Below, piece by piece: positions 21,288-29,634 of a stretch of 64,000 bases of DNA. The stretch spans positions 2,203,001-2,267,000 of the forward strand of contig NZ_CP107902.1 in the NCBI RefSeq assembly GCF_036013935.1, read 5' to 3'. The notes under the pieces are model-generated. The model worked only from the letters and a program-made list of their open reading frames with translations, had not been told where the DNA came from and did no database searches. Position numbers and translations under genes: made by a program. Numbering within the stretch: position 1 is the first letter of the stretch; each line of letters begins with the position of its first letter. The stretch comes from Streptomyces sp. NBC_00461. GTDB lineage: Bacteria > Actinomycetota > Actinomycetes > Streptomycetales > Streptomycetaceae.

Positions 21288-21794
21288 ATGCGGGACACGC
21301 TGGTGCTGAACGCGAGCTTCGAGCCGCTGTCGACGGTGACTCTGAATCGAGCCGTCGTTCTGGTGCTGCAGGACAAGGCCGTTGTCGAGCAGGCCCACCC
21401 CGAACTGCGCATGCGCGGAGCCGCGGTCGACATACCCGTGCCCCGGGTGATCCGGCTGTGCAGGTACGTGAGGGTGCCTTTCCGAAGACAAGCTCCGTGG
21501 TCGAGGCGGGGTGTGCTGGTCAGGGACCGGCACCGGTGCGCGTACTGCGGTCGCCGGGCGACCACGGTGGACCACGTGGTGCCTCGGGCTCAGGGTGGTC
21601 GGGACTCGTGGCTCAACACGGTCGCCTCGTGTGCGGAGGACAACCACCGTAAGGCGGACCGGACTCCGGAGCAGGCGGGGATGCCGCTGCTGCGGCAGCC
21701 GTTCGAGCCGACGCCGCAGGATGCGATGCTGCTGACGCTGGGGACCGAGGAGTTTCAGGCGCTGCCGGCTTGGTTGGCGCGGGACGCCGCTTAG
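21288..21794 (+). CDS. HNH endonuclease family protein
   Basis: A 168-residue protein. The HNH/treble-clef domain spans about residues 75-130: RDRHRCAYCGRRATTVDHVVPRAQGG contains the CxxC pair and the DH of the active site, then NTVASCAEDNHRKAD supplies the Asn and distal Cys/His. The N-terminal half (LVLNASFEPLSTV) is the conserved pre-domain of this actinobacterial family. The start ATG 21288 lies behind GGGAGGTGGG; the frame is open upstream through the terminator but without a plausible start. The DNA or RNA target is unknown. Confidence 0.88.
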   Translation: MRDTLVLNASFEPLSTVTLNRAVVLVLQDKAVVEQAHPELRMRGAAVDIPVPRVIRLCRYVRVPFRRQAPWSRRGVLVRDRHRCAYCGRRATTVDHVVPRAQGGRDSWLNTVASCAEDNHRKADRTPEQAGMPLLRQPFEPTPQDAMLLTLGTEEFQALPAWLARDAA

Positions 21795-21812
21795 GCGTCT
21801 GCCGGGCTACAG

Positions 21813-21843
21813 CCCCGCGCCCCCTCGAAGAGGGGGCGCGGGG
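21813..21843. terminator. Bidirectional hairpin between the HNH and SPFH genes
   Basis: A 14-bp perfect stem, CCCCGCGCCCCCTC and complement with a GAA loop, between two convergent genes. Confidence 0.85.
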
Positions 21844-21868
21844 TCTGACGTAGTTGTGGAAGGTGCCG

Positions 21869-22825
21869 TCAGTCGATGGACGGCTTCTCGCGGCGTTCCG
21901 AGCCGCCGGAGTTGCCTCCGCCGCCTGAATTTCCGCCTGAATTGCCGCCGAACGGGCTGAAGTTGCCCATGGCCCCGGACAGTCCCTTGAGTGCGTCGCC
22001 GATCTCGCTGGGGACGATCCAGAGCTTGTTGGCGTCGCCCTCGGCGATCTTCGGGAGCATCTGGAGGTACTGGTAGGAGAGCAGCTTCTGGTCGGGGTCG
22101 CCGGCGTGGATGGACTCGAAGACCGTGCGGATCGCCTGGGCCTCGCCCTCGGCGCGCAGGGCCGCGGCCTTGGCCTCACCCTCGGCGCGCAGGATCTGGG
22201 ACTGCTTCTCACCCTCGGCGGTGAGGATCGCGGCCTGGCGCGTACCTTCCGCGGTGAGGATCGCGGCGCGCTTGTCACGGTCGGCGCGCATCTGCTTCTC
22301 CATCGAGTCCTGGATGGAGGTGGGCGGTTCGATCGCCTTCAGCTCGACGCGGTTGACGCGGATGCCCCACTTGCCGGTGGCCTCGTCGAGGACACCGCGC
22401 AAGGCCGCGTTGATCTCCTCGCGGGAGGTCAGGGTCCGCTCCAGGTCCATGCCACCGATGATGTTGCGCAGCGTGGTGACCGTCAGCTGCTCAATTGCCT
22501 GGATGTAGCTGGCCACTTCGTAGGTGGCGGCCCGTGCGTCGGTCACCTGGTAGTAGATGACCGTGTCGATATTGACGACAAGGTTGTCCTGGGTGATCAC
22601 CGGCTGGGGCGGGAACGGCACGACCTGCTCGCGCAGGTCGATGCGGTTGCGGATCGTGTCTATGAACGGGACGACGATGTTGAGGCCCGCGTTGAGTGTC
22701 CGCGTGTAGCGGCCGAAGCGCTCGACGATGGCGGCGCTGGCCTGTGGAATGACTTGGATTGTCCTGATCAGGGCGATGAAGACCAACACCACCAGAATGA
22801 TCAGGACGATGATGACCGGTTCCAT
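21869..22825 (-). CDS. SPFH/band 7 domain membrane protein (QmcA-like)
   Basis: A 318-residue stomatin/prohibitin-type protein. One N-terminal membrane anchor (about residues 3-22) is followed by a band 7 domain (about 25-190). A coiled-coil region comes next, with repeats of ILTAEGxxQ and LRAEGEAKA. The Gly/Asn/Ser-rich tail (GGNSGGNSGGGG) is low complexity. It would form oligomeric membrane microdomain scaffolds. The upstream gene on the same strand encodes an NfeD protein, the usual partner of SPFH proteins. Confidence 0.93.
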   Translation of the reverse strand: MEPVIIVLIILVVLVFIALIRTIQVIPQASAAIVERFGRYTRTLNAGLNIVVPFIDTIRNRIDLREQVVPFPPQPVITQDNLVVNIDTVIYYQVTDARAATYEVASYIQAIEQLTVTTLRNIIGGMDLERTLTSREEINAALRGVLDEATGKWGIRVNRVELKAIEPPTSIQDSMEKQMRADRDKRAAILTAEGTRQAAILTAEGEKQSQILRAEGEAKAAALRAEGEAQAIRTVFESIHAGDPDQKLLSYQYLQMLPKIAEGDANKLWIVPSEIGDALKGLSGAMGNFSPFGGNSGGNSGGGGNSGGSERREKPSID

Positions 22826-22956
22826 CGTCGTTCCCCGTACCCTTCTCCGCCTCGGCTCTTTCGGAAGATCTTATGGTTGTTGAAGATCTTGCTGGTCGAG
22901 TCTGACAGACCCTCTCACAACTCGGGGGCTGTTCGGTTCAGTTGAGTCGTACGAGG

Positions 22957-23388
22957 TCAGATGACGATCGCGGTGGCCCCTTCGATCTCCACGACATCCA
23001 CTTCCTGCCCCACTTCGTACGCGCTGTCGGTGTCGAGCGAGCGGGCCGACCAGACCTCGCCGGCCAGCTTGATCCGTCCTCCGGAGCCGTCGACGCGCTC
23101 CAGTACGACGGCCTGCTTGCCCTTCAACGCCTCGACTCCTGTGGCGAGTTGAGGGCGCTGTGCACTGTGGCGGGCCGCGATGGGCCGTACGACGGCGATG
23201 AGGGCGACCGAGACGGCGACGAAGGCGAGTACCTGGGCCACCGCTCCGAAGCCCAGTCCGGCGATGACGGCGGCGGCGACGGCGCCCACCGCGAGCATGC
23301 CGAACTCCGGCATCGCCGTCACCACGAGCGGGATTCCGAGCGCAGCCGCGCCTACGAGCCACCACACCCATGCGTCGATGTCGTTCAC
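22957..23388 (-). CDS. NfeD family membrane protein
   Basis: A 143-residue protein with three or four hydrophobic helices in the first 75 residues and a C-terminal OB-fold domain (GKQAVVLERVDGSGGRIKLAGEVWSARS ending in the VDVVEIEGATAIV strand). This is the short, protease-less NfeD form that travels with SPFH proteins. The start is GTG 23388. The SPFH gene follows after 131 nt. Confidence 0.9.
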   Translation of the reverse strand: MNDIDAWVWWLVGAAALGIPLVVTAMPEFGMLAVGAVAAAVIAGLGFGAVAQVLAFVAVSVALIAVVRPIAARHSAQRPQLATGVEALKGKQAVVLERVDGSGGRIKLAGEVWSARSLDTDSAYEVGQEVDVVEIEGATAIVI

Positions 23389-23492
23389 ATGGTCATGGTA
23401 GGACCGCGGGTCCCGCCTCCGACAGGGCGCGATGTGGCGGGAAGGGCTTCTTACCCGTGTTTTCGCGGGTACTTCACAGAGTCAGGGCAGAG

Positions 23493-24290
23493 TCAGGACA
23501 GCGGCAGGCCCTGAGCGGTCCAGCGGTCGCCCACCTGTTCGACGACGAGCGGGAGGCCGAAGCAGAGGGAGAGATTGCGGGAGGTGAGCTCAAGCTCCAG
23601 CGGGCCTGCGGCGAGGACCTTGCCCTGACGGATCATCAGGACGTGGGTGAAGCCGGGGGCGATCTCCTCGACGTGGTGGGTCACCATGATCATCGAGGGG
23701 GCGATCGGGTCGCGGGCGAGCCGGCCGAGGCGGCGTACGAGGTCCTCTCGGCCGCCGAGGTCGAGGCCCGCGGCGGGCTCGTCGAGGAGGAGGAGCTCGG
23801 GGTCGGTCATCAGGGCGCGGGCGATGAGGGTGCGCTTGCGCTCGCCCTCGGAGAGGGTGCCGAACTTGCGGTCCACGTACTCGGTCATGCCGAGGCGGTC
23901 GAGGAAGGCGCGGGCGCGCTGCTCGTCGATGTCCTCGTAGTCCTCGTGCCAGCCGGCGGTCATGCCGTACGCGGCGGTCAGCACGGTCTGCAGGACGGTC
24001 TGGCGCTTGGGGAGCTTGTCGGCCATGGCGATGCCGGCCATGCCGATGCGGGGGCGCAGTTCGAAGACGTCGGTGCCGGGCTTGCCGAGGGTCTCGCCGA
24101 GGATGGCAGCCGTGCCCGTGCTGGGGTAGAGGTAGCTGGACGCGACGTTCAGGAGGGTGGTCTTGCCGGCGCCGTTCGGGCCGAGGATGACCCAGCGCTC
24201 GCCCTCCTTGACCGACCAGGAGACCTGGTCCACCAGAGCCCGGCCCTCACGGACCACGGATACGTCCTGAAGCTCCAGAACATCGCTCAT
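23493..24290 (-). CDS. ABC transporter ATP-binding protein
   Basis: A 265-residue stand-alone ATPase. Walker A GPNGAGKT is at residues 38-45, the signature is TLSEGERKRTLIARAL, and Walker B is LLLLDEPAAGLDLGG. The signature has SEGE instead of SGGQ, as in the ModF/YlmA-type subgroup. No permease gene is adjacent, so it may act with an unlinked partner or in a non-transport role. The start ATG 24290 is chosen over longer frames because it opens directly into the conserved LELQDVSVVREG strand. Confidence 0.9.
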   Translation of the reverse strand: MSDVLELQDVSVVREGRALVDQVSWSVKEGERWVILGPNGAGKTTLLNVASSYLYPSTGTAAILGETLGKPGTDVFELRPRIGMAGIAMADKLPKRQTVLQTVLTAAYGMTAGWHEDYEDIDEQRARAFLDRLGMTEYVDRKFGTLSEGERKRTLIARALMTDPELLLLDEPAAGLDLGGREDLVRRLGRLARDPIAPSMIMVTHHVEEIAPGFTHVLMIRQGKVLAAGPLELELTSRNLSLCFGLPLVVEQVGDRWTAQGLPLS

Positions 24291-24427
24291 GAGCGCGTTG
24301 TCTCCCCTTGCAGTGTGACCGGTCTCGGCGTCTCGGCGGTCGCGGGCGCCTGTGGCGCCGCCCTCGAAGAAATCTACGCCACCGGTCGGCCGCTCCATTC
24401 CATCGGTCCGGTCCTTAGGGTGGAGGC

Positions 24428-25216
24428 ATGCTTTCGGAACCACGTTCAGGACGCCTTGCCGCTTGGGGAAACGCCCTTTTGGCCGGACTTGTCTCACCTG
24501 ATGACGCCGTGCTCGCGATCGTCGGGGACGATGCCGTGCACCGGATGGAGGGGCTGCCCGGGGAGTCGGGGCCGGTCGGGCTCACGCTCGCGCTGGGGCG
24601 GCTGCGGGCGCTCGGCGTGACGGGACTGCGGCTCGCGCTGCCCGCGCCGGGGCATCCGCTGGGACTGAGCGGGCCGGCGGAGTTCAACGCTCGGGCGATG
24701 GAGGCCGAGGAGGCGGTCGTCTGTTACGGCGCCGCGCTCGGGCTGGTGCCCGAGGTGTACGAGGCCGGGCCCGACGGCGATGTGCATGTCGAGGTCGTCT
24801 GGCACTGTCTGGCGGTGCGGGAGGCTCCGCCGGCCGACGTGCCCTCGCTGGGCGAGGCGGAGCGGGAGCTGGCCGAGGCGTTGCGGGAGGCCACCGAGGT
24901 TCTGGCCCGGTTGGACGTGGCGGCGTCCGGGCCGGTGGCGGAGGCGGCGATCGATGCGTATCGGGCGCGGGCGGAGCGGGGGCGGGAGGTGCTGGCTCCC
25001 GGGTATCCGCCGCGGGCGGTGCGGGTGCTGGAGCTGGCGCAGCGGATCGGGTTGTTGATCTCCCTTGCCCAGGAGAACGGGCATGGGGGTGCGGTCAGCT
25101 CCGCCGAGATGGCGGCGCGGTCCGGGGTGTTGCGGCCGGTGGAGCGGGTGGCTCGGCGGGCTCAGGTCGCTGCGTACAACTCCGTTGTGGAGGAGCGGGA
25201 GCGGGGGGTTCGGTGA
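24428..25216 (+). CDS. Conserved hypothetical actinobacterial protein
   Basis: A 262-residue cytoplasmic protein with no recognisable catalytic motif. The first half is alpha/beta (LTLALGRLRALGVTGLRLALPAPGHPLG, then CYGAALGLVPEVY). The second half is helical (ERELAEALREATEVLARLD, and RVLELAQRIGLLISL). The pattern is compatible with a regulator-like or nucleotide-sugar-unrelated alpha/beta fold, but I do not recognise it. It diverges from the ABC ATPase gene over 137 nt. Confidence 0.75.
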   Translation: MLSEPRSGRLAAWGNALLAGLVSPDDAVLAIVGDDAVHRMEGLPGESGPVGLTLALGRLRALGVTGLRLALPAPGHPLGLSGPAEFNARAMEAEEAVVCYGAALGLVPEVYEAGPDGDVHVEVVWHCLAVREAPPADVPSLGEAERELAEALREATEVLARLDVAASGPVAEAAIDAYRARAERGREVLAPGYPPRAVRVLELAQRIGLLISLAQENGHGGAVSSAEMAARSGVLRPVERVARRAQVAAYNSVVEERERGVR

Positions 25217-25250
25217 GCCTCTTTGTGCTGGGTGGCCGGGGTTTGGGTGG

Positions 25251-25325
25251 TCGTTTCTGGGGGCTCTGCCCCCAGACCCCCGTATCGGCCTGAACGGCCT
25301 CGTCCTCACACGCCGGACAGGCTGA
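25251..25325. repeat. Dispersed Streptomyces-type intergenic repeat with hairpin
   Basis: The block contains CTGGGGGC-TCT-GCCCCCAG (25257-25275), then CAGACCCCCGTATCGGCC and CCTCGTCCTCACACGCCGGA, ending at CAGGCTGA. I recognise the combination as a small element scattered in intergenic regions of many Streptomyces genomes. The hairpin probably terminates the upstream plus-strand gene. Copy number here cannot be tested from one window. Confidence 0.6.
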
Positions 25326-25377
25326 TAGTGCCCGACCGGCGTTGGAAAGGTGTGCGTGCGGCCTGCGGAAAAACTGA

Positions 25378-25407
25378 CCGGCCTCCCGGGAGTGGCCGGG
25401 AGGCCGG
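25378..25407 (-). terminator. Intrinsic terminator of the chaplin gene
   Basis: CCGGCCTCCCGG, a 6-nt loop, then its complement. On the minus strand it is followed by TCAGTTTTTCC. It lies 28 nt downstream of the chaplin stop codon. Confidence 0.88.
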
Positions 25408-25434
25408 AGGTCTATGCGCGGCGTGTGGCGGTCG

Positions 25435-25677
25435 TCAGCGGTTGACGCCCAGGTTGCCGAAGGCGGGGTTCAGGACGCCGATGACGTTCACGCTGTTGCC
25501 GACCGCGTTCACCGGGATGTGAACCGGGGCCTGGACCAGGTTGCCCGAGACGATGCCCGGGGAGCCCACGGCCGTGCCATCGGCGTGCGCGTCGGTGGCG
25601 GAGGCCATGCCGGCACCAGCGGCGAGCAGGCCGCCGGCCACCATCGTCACTGCCGCGGCCTTCTTCAGGTTCTTCAC
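25435..25677 (-). CDS. chpE: Chaplin ChpE-like
   Basis: An 80-residue secreted short chaplin. A Lys-rich n-region and hydrophobic core (MKNLKKAAAVTMVAGGLLAA) end in a likely signal cleavage near ASATDAHA. The mature part is one chaplin domain, with GSPGIVSGNLVQAPVHIPVN, then GNSVNVIGVLNPAFGN. Both Cys residues usual in chaplin domains are absent, which is the mark of ChpE. Chaplins assemble into amyloid-like surface films that let aerial hyphae escape water. The start is GTG 25677 behind AGGGAGGG. Confidence 0.95.
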   Translation of the reverse strand: MKNLKKAAAVTMVAGGLLAAGAGMASATDAHADGTAVGSPGIVSGNLVQAPVHIPVNAVGNSVNVIGVLNPAFGNLGVNR

Positions 25678-25849
25678 TTTCTTAAGCCCTCCCTAGCGGT
25701 AGCCGCGGCAATCGCCGCAGCACGCACTGGAGAACGGCGGAGATCCGCGAAGGATGCGCCATCCGGGGGACATTCCCACGACGGTATGAATCTCAGCCCG
25801 GAAGGGAACCCTCCGTATTGCCGCGACATACCGGCGCGAACGGCGCGTA

Positions 25850-26491
25850 TCAGCCGGTCACGCCGTGGCGTACGGCCCACAGCGCCGCCTGGGTGCGGTC
25901 CGCCAGGTCGAGCTTCATCAGGATGTTCGAGACGTGGGTCTTCACGGTCTTCTCGGACAGGACGAGGGCCCGCGCGATCTCCCGGTTCGAGCGGCCGTCC
26001 GCTATCAGGCCGAGCACCTCGCGCTCCCGCTCGGTGAGCGAACCGCCTCTCCCCTGGCCCGAGTTGGCCTCCTCCTGGGACAACAGGGCGCCCGCCACCT
26101 CGGGTTGGAGCAGGATGTGCCCGGCGTGGACCGAGCGGATGGCTCCGGCGAGCGCGTCCGGGTCGACGTCCTTGTAGACGTAACCGGCGGCGCCCGCGCG
26201 CAGGGCCGGGACCACCGTGCGCTGTTCGGTGAAGCTGGTCACGATCAGTACGCGTGCGGGGTTCGCCAGCTCGCGGAGCTTGCGGAGCGCGTCGACGCCG
26301 TCCATGCCGGGCATCTTGACGTCCATCAGGACGACGTCGGGCTTCAACTCCTCGGCACGCGCCACTCCTTCGGCGCCGTCGGCCGCCTCGCCCACGACCT
26401 CGATGTCGTCCTGCACTTCGAGGAACGTGCGCAGGCCGCGGCGGACCACCTGGTGGTCGTCGACGAGCAGCACCTTGATTGCGTCAGCCAC
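25850..26491 (-). CDS. NarL/FixJ family response regulator
   Basis: A 213-residue two-domain regulator. The receiver domain has the acidic pair in LLVDDHQ, the phospho-acceptor Asp in VLMDVKMPGMDG and the Lys of YVYKD. The LuxR-type helix-turn-helix (LTEREREVLGLIADGRSNREIA and LSEKTVKTHVSNILMKL) occupies about residues 148-205. The start GTG 26491 overlaps the kinase gene by 8 nt, so the pair is translationally coupled. Confidence 0.95.
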   Translation of the reverse strand: MADAIKVLLVDDHQVVRRGLRTFLEVQDDIEVVGEAADGAEGVARAEELKPDVVLMDVKMPGMDGVDALRKLRELANPARVLIVTSFTEQRTVVPALRAGAAGYVYKDVDPDALAGAIRSVHAGHILLQPEVAGALLSQEEANSGQGRGGSLTEREREVLGLIADGRSNREIARALVLSEKTVKTHVSNILMKLDLADRTQAALWAVRHGVTG

Positions 26492-27629
26492 CGGGGACCT
26501 CCATCTCGATCGTGGTGCCCTTGCCGGGCTCCGATTGCACCGTCAGACTGCCGCCGACCCCGCTCGTGCGGTCGCGCATGGACACCAGGCCCAGATGGCG
26601 TCCGGCCCGTCGTATCGACTGGGGGTCGAAGCCGCTGCCGTCGTCCGTCACGCGCAGGATGGCTCCGGTGCCGCGCCGGGCCAGGGCCACGTCCACGTGC
26701 TCCGCCCCGGAGTGCCGCAGGGCGTTGTGCAGGGCCTCCTGGGCGACGCGCAGGAGGGCTTCCTCCTGGGCGGCGGGCAGTGCGCGCACGCCGCAGCTGT
26801 CGAAGGTCACGCGCGCGGTGTGGGCACGGTCGAGGACGTGGATCTGGGTGCGCAGGGTGGCGACGAGGCCGTCCTCGTCGAGGGCAGCGGGGCGCAACTC
26901 GACGACGGCGGCGCGCAGTTCGTCGACCGCCTCGGCGGCGAGCACGGCCACCTGTTGCAGCTCGCCCTTGGCGCGGGACGGGTCACGGTCGACGAGGGCC
27001 GCGGCGGCCTGGGCGGTCAGGCGCAGGGAGAAGAGCTTCTGGCTGACCGCGTCGTGCAGTTCGTGCGCGAGGCGGGAGCGCTCCTCGGCGATCGTCAGCT
27101 CGCGGCTGCGCTCGTACAGGCGGGCGTTGGTGAGGGCGATCGCGGCGTGCTGGGCGAGGATGGCGAGCAGGTCCTCGTCCTCCTCGGTGAAGCCGCAGCC
27201 GCCTTCCGGCTTCGGGCAGGACTTGTTGGCGAGGAAGAGCGCGCCGATGACCTCGTCGCCGTCCTTGATGGGGAGGCCCAGGAAGTCGGACATGTCGGGG
27301 TGGGCGGAGGGCCAGCCCTCGAAGCGGGGGTCCTTGCGCACGTCGGCGAGGCGCTCGATCTTCGCCTCCTGCAGCATGGCGGCGAGGATGCCGTGCTGGC
27401 GCGGGAGCGGGCCGATGGCCTTCCACTGGGCGTCGCTCATGCCGTCGACCACGAACTGGGCGAAGCCGCCGTGGTCGTCGGGGACGCCGAGCGCCGCGTA
27501 CTGCGCGTCGAGCAGCTCGCGGGCCGAGGCGACGATCGTCTTGAGGACGTCACGCACCTCGAGATGCCTGCTCATGGCCAGCAGCGCGGAACTCACCGCC
27601 GCGAGGCCGGACCGGGGGCCTTGACTCAT
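26484..27629 (-). CDS. GAF-domain sensor histidine kinase (DevS/NarX-like)
   Basis: A 381-residue kinase without membrane helices. A GAF domain (about residues 20-165) contains FLGLPIKDGDEVIGALFLANKS and an inserted SCPKPEGGC segment with two Cys. The HisKA_3 dimerisation box ERSRLAHELHDAVSQ holds the phosphorylated His. The ATPase region has ALHNALRHSGA (N box) and DDGSGF (G1). It resembles the GAF and kinase parts of mycobacterial DevS/DosT but has one GAF domain. Whether it binds haem or senses redox through the Cys pair is open. Confidence 0.93.
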   Translation of the reverse strand: MSQGPRSGLAAVSSALLAMSRHLEVRDVLKTIVASARELLDAQYAALGVPDDHGGFAQFVVDGMSDAQWKAIGPLPRQHGILAAMLQEAKIERLADVRKDPRFEGWPSAHPDMSDFLGLPIKDGDEVIGALFLANKSCPKPEGGCGFTEEDEDLLAILAQHAAIALTNARLYERSRELTIAEERSRLAHELHDAVSQKLFSLRLTAQAAAALVDRDPSRAKGELQQVAVLAAEAVDELRAAVVELRPAALDEDGLVATLRTQIHVLDRAHTARVTFDSCGVRALPAAQEEALLRVAQEALHNALRHSGAEHVDVALARRGTGAILRVTDDGSGFDPQSIRRAGRHLGLVSMRDRTSGVGGSLTVQSEPGKGTTIEMEVPGG

Positions 27630-27695
27630 GTCCTCAAGGTACCGGCGGGGTGTGACACCGCGGATCCGACCTGTGACGGCGCGGCCTGCGCCCGT

Positions 27696-27756
27696 GGACC
27701 TAGGGCCGCCGGCCTAGGTCCCGGGTCCGGGGCCCGCGGCTTAGGCCGAAGGGCCC
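27696..27756 (-). promoter_or_regulatory. DosR/DevR-like boxes in the kinase-SDR divergent promoter
   Basis: GGACCTAG (27696-27703), 10 nt, CTAGGTCC (27714-27721) is a perfect dyad. A second motif reads GGGCCCTTCGGCCT on the minus strand at 27756-27743. Both resemble the DosR/DevR consensus GGGACTTTNGGCCC. They sit between the sensor kinase gene and the divergent SDR gene, 67-127 nt upstream of the kinase start. Autoregulation by the adjacent response regulator, or control by a DevR homologue, is inferred. Confidence 0.4.
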
Positions 27757-27853
27757 CGGCAGCTTGCGGCCCGCGTCCGAGGCGGGGCGGGCGGCCCCGT
27801 TCCTACGGTGATGTCACCGCCGATCGACAGGCGGCTGGACGAGGGGACGTGTC

Positions 27854-28552
27854 ATGCCGGTAGCGATCATCACGGGGGCCTCGAAGGGGCTGGGGCGGGC
27901 GCTCGCCGAGGCGCTGGCCGCGCGCGGCTGGGATCTGGTGCTCGACGCCAGGAGCGAGGGCGCCCTCACCGAGGCGGCGGGGGCCGTGTCGGCGTACGGC
28001 ACGCGTGTGACCGCCGTGCCCGGGGACGTCACGGACGCCGGTCACCGGGCCGAGCTGGTGGCGGCCGCGTGGAAGCTGGGGGGCGTGGATCTGCTGGTGA
28101 GCAACGCCAGTGCGCTGGGCGCCGAGCCGCTCGTACGGCTGGAGGCTCTGGCCCTCGAAGGGGTGCGGCGGGCGCTGGAGGTGAACGTGGTGGCCGCGCT
28201 GGGTCTGGTCCAGGAGGCGCTGCCGCTGCTGCGTACGTCCGGGGCCGGCACGGTGATCGCCGTCAGCTCGGACGCGGCGGCCGAGGCCTACGAGACGTGG
28301 GGCGGGTACGGGGCGTCCAAGGCCGCCCTGGACCAGCTCGCGGCGGTGCTGGGTGAGGAGGAGCCAGGGCTGCGGGTGTGGGCGGTCGATCCGGGGGACA
28401 TGGCCACGGACCTGTACGCCGCGGCCGTACCGGACGACGACGATCCGCGGCCGGCGCCCGCCAGTGTGGTCCCGGCCTTCCTCCGGCTGCTGGAGGAGCG
28501 TCCGGCGAGCGGCCGCTATGCGGCTCCGGAGCTGCTGGAGGGGCAGCGATGA
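27854..28552 (+). CDS. Short-chain dehydrogenase/reductase
   Basis: A 232-residue classical SDR. The cofactor loop TGASKGLGR is at residues 6-14, NAS (variant of NNAG) follows, the catalytic Ser is in AVSSDAA and YGASK supplies the catalytic Tyr and Lys. The predicted NAD(P)-dependent substrate is unknown. Its TGA overlaps the ATG of the QueA-like gene (ATGA), so the two are translationally coupled. Confidence 0.92.
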   Translation: MPVAIITGASKGLGRALAEALAARGWDLVLDARSEGALTEAAGAVSAYGTRVTAVPGDVTDAGHRAELVAAAWKLGGVDLLVSNASALGAEPLVRLEALALEGVRRALEVNVVAALGLVQEALPLLRTSGAGTVIAVSSDAAAEAYETWGGYGASKAALDQLAAVLGEEEPGLRVWAVDPGDMATDLYAAAVPDDDDPRPAPASVVPAFLRLLEERPASGRYAAPELLEGQR

Positions 28553-29634
28553 CGGTGGCGGTAAAGGTGCCGGAGGAGCTGTCGGCCCGCCTCCCGGTCG
28601 AGCAGCGTGGGTCCGGGCTCGACCGGGACGCCGTACGGCTGCTCGTGTCGCGTGGGACCGAGGTGTCGCACCGCGCGTTCACGGAGCTGCCAAGGCTGCT
28701 GCGGGCCGGGGACCTGCTCGTCGTGAACACCTCGCCCACGCTGGCGGCCGCCGTGGACGGGTGGGTCGGGCACGCGCGCGTGGTGGTGCACTTGTCCACG
28801 CGTGGGGACGACGGGCGGTGGGCGGTGGAGCTGCGGGATCCCGACGGGAAGGGCACCACACACGCGCGTGCGGGCGGGCCCGCGGGGAAGGAGGTGTGTC
28901 TCCCCGGCGGCGTGCGGCTCGTCCTGGAGGGGCCGCTGAGCGCGGGTGGCGGGCGTTTGTGGTGGGCGCGGGCTTCGGGGGCGGAGGTCCTCGGGATGCT
29001 GCGGGAGCACGGGCGGCCCATCCGCTACTCCTATACGGAGCGGGACCAGCCGCTGTCGGTGTACCAGACGGTGTTCGCGCTGCCGTCCGCCGACGGCGCG
29101 GGCAGTGCGGAGATGCCGAGTGCTGCCCGGCCCTTCACGGCGCGGCTGGTCACGGAGCTGGTGAGCCGGGGTGTGCAGTTCGCGCCCGTCACCCTGCACA
29201 CCGGGGTCGCCTCGGCGGAGGCGCACGAGCCGCCGTATCCGGAGCGGTTCTCGGTGCCGGAGGCGTCGGCTCGGCTGATCAACGCCGCGAGGGCGGGAGA
29301 CGGCAGGGTCGTCGCCGTGGGGACGACCGCCGTGCGGGCCGTGGAGTCGGCGGCCGGGACCGACGGGGTCGTACGCGCGCGTGCAGGGTGGACGGACCTC
29401 GTCGTCACCCCGGAGCGCGGGGTGCGGGTGGTGGACGGACTGCTGACCGGGCTGCACGAGCCGGAGGCCTCGCATCTGCTGATGCTGGAGGCGATCGCCG
29501 GCCGGGCCGCGGTCGACCGCAGCTACGAGGCGGCACTGCACGGGCTCTACCTGTGGCACGAGTTCGGGGACATCCACCTCATCCTCCCGGGGGAGTCTCC
29601 TCACACAGAGCATTGCTCCAGCAACTGCCGGTGA
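28549..29634 (+). CDS. QueA-like S-adenosylmethionine:tRNA ribosyltransferase-isomerase family protein
   Basis: A 361-residue homologue of QueA, which adds epoxycyclopentanediol to preQ1 in queuosine tRNA modification. Conserved family features include LLVVNTSPTLAA (for the usual NDTRV), RPIRYSYTE, the VTLHTGVAS strand, VGTTAVRAVESAA and HLLMLEAIAG...SYEAALHGLYLWHEFGD near the end. The substitutions are substantial compared with true QueA, and the partner genes tgt, queC-F are not in the window. The start ATG 28549 overlaps the SDR stop. A terminator follows at 29720. Confidence 0.8.
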   Translation: MTVAVKVPEELSARLPVEQRGSGLDRDAVRLLVSRGTEVSHRAFTELPRLLRAGDLLVVNTSPTLAAAVDGWVGHARVVVHLSTRGDDGRWAVELRDPDGKGTTHARAGGPAGKEVCLPGGVRLVLEGPLSAGGGRLWWARASGAEVLGMLREHGRPIRYSYTERDQPLSVYQTVFALPSADGAGSAEMPSAARPFTARLVTELVSRGVQFAPVTLHTGVASAEAHEPPYPERFSVPEASARLINAARAGDGRVVAVGTTAVRAVESAAGTDGVVRARAGWTDLVVTPERGVRVVDGLLTGLHEPEASHLLMLEAIAGRAAVDRSYEAALHGLYLWHEFGDIHLILPGESPHTEHCSSNCR

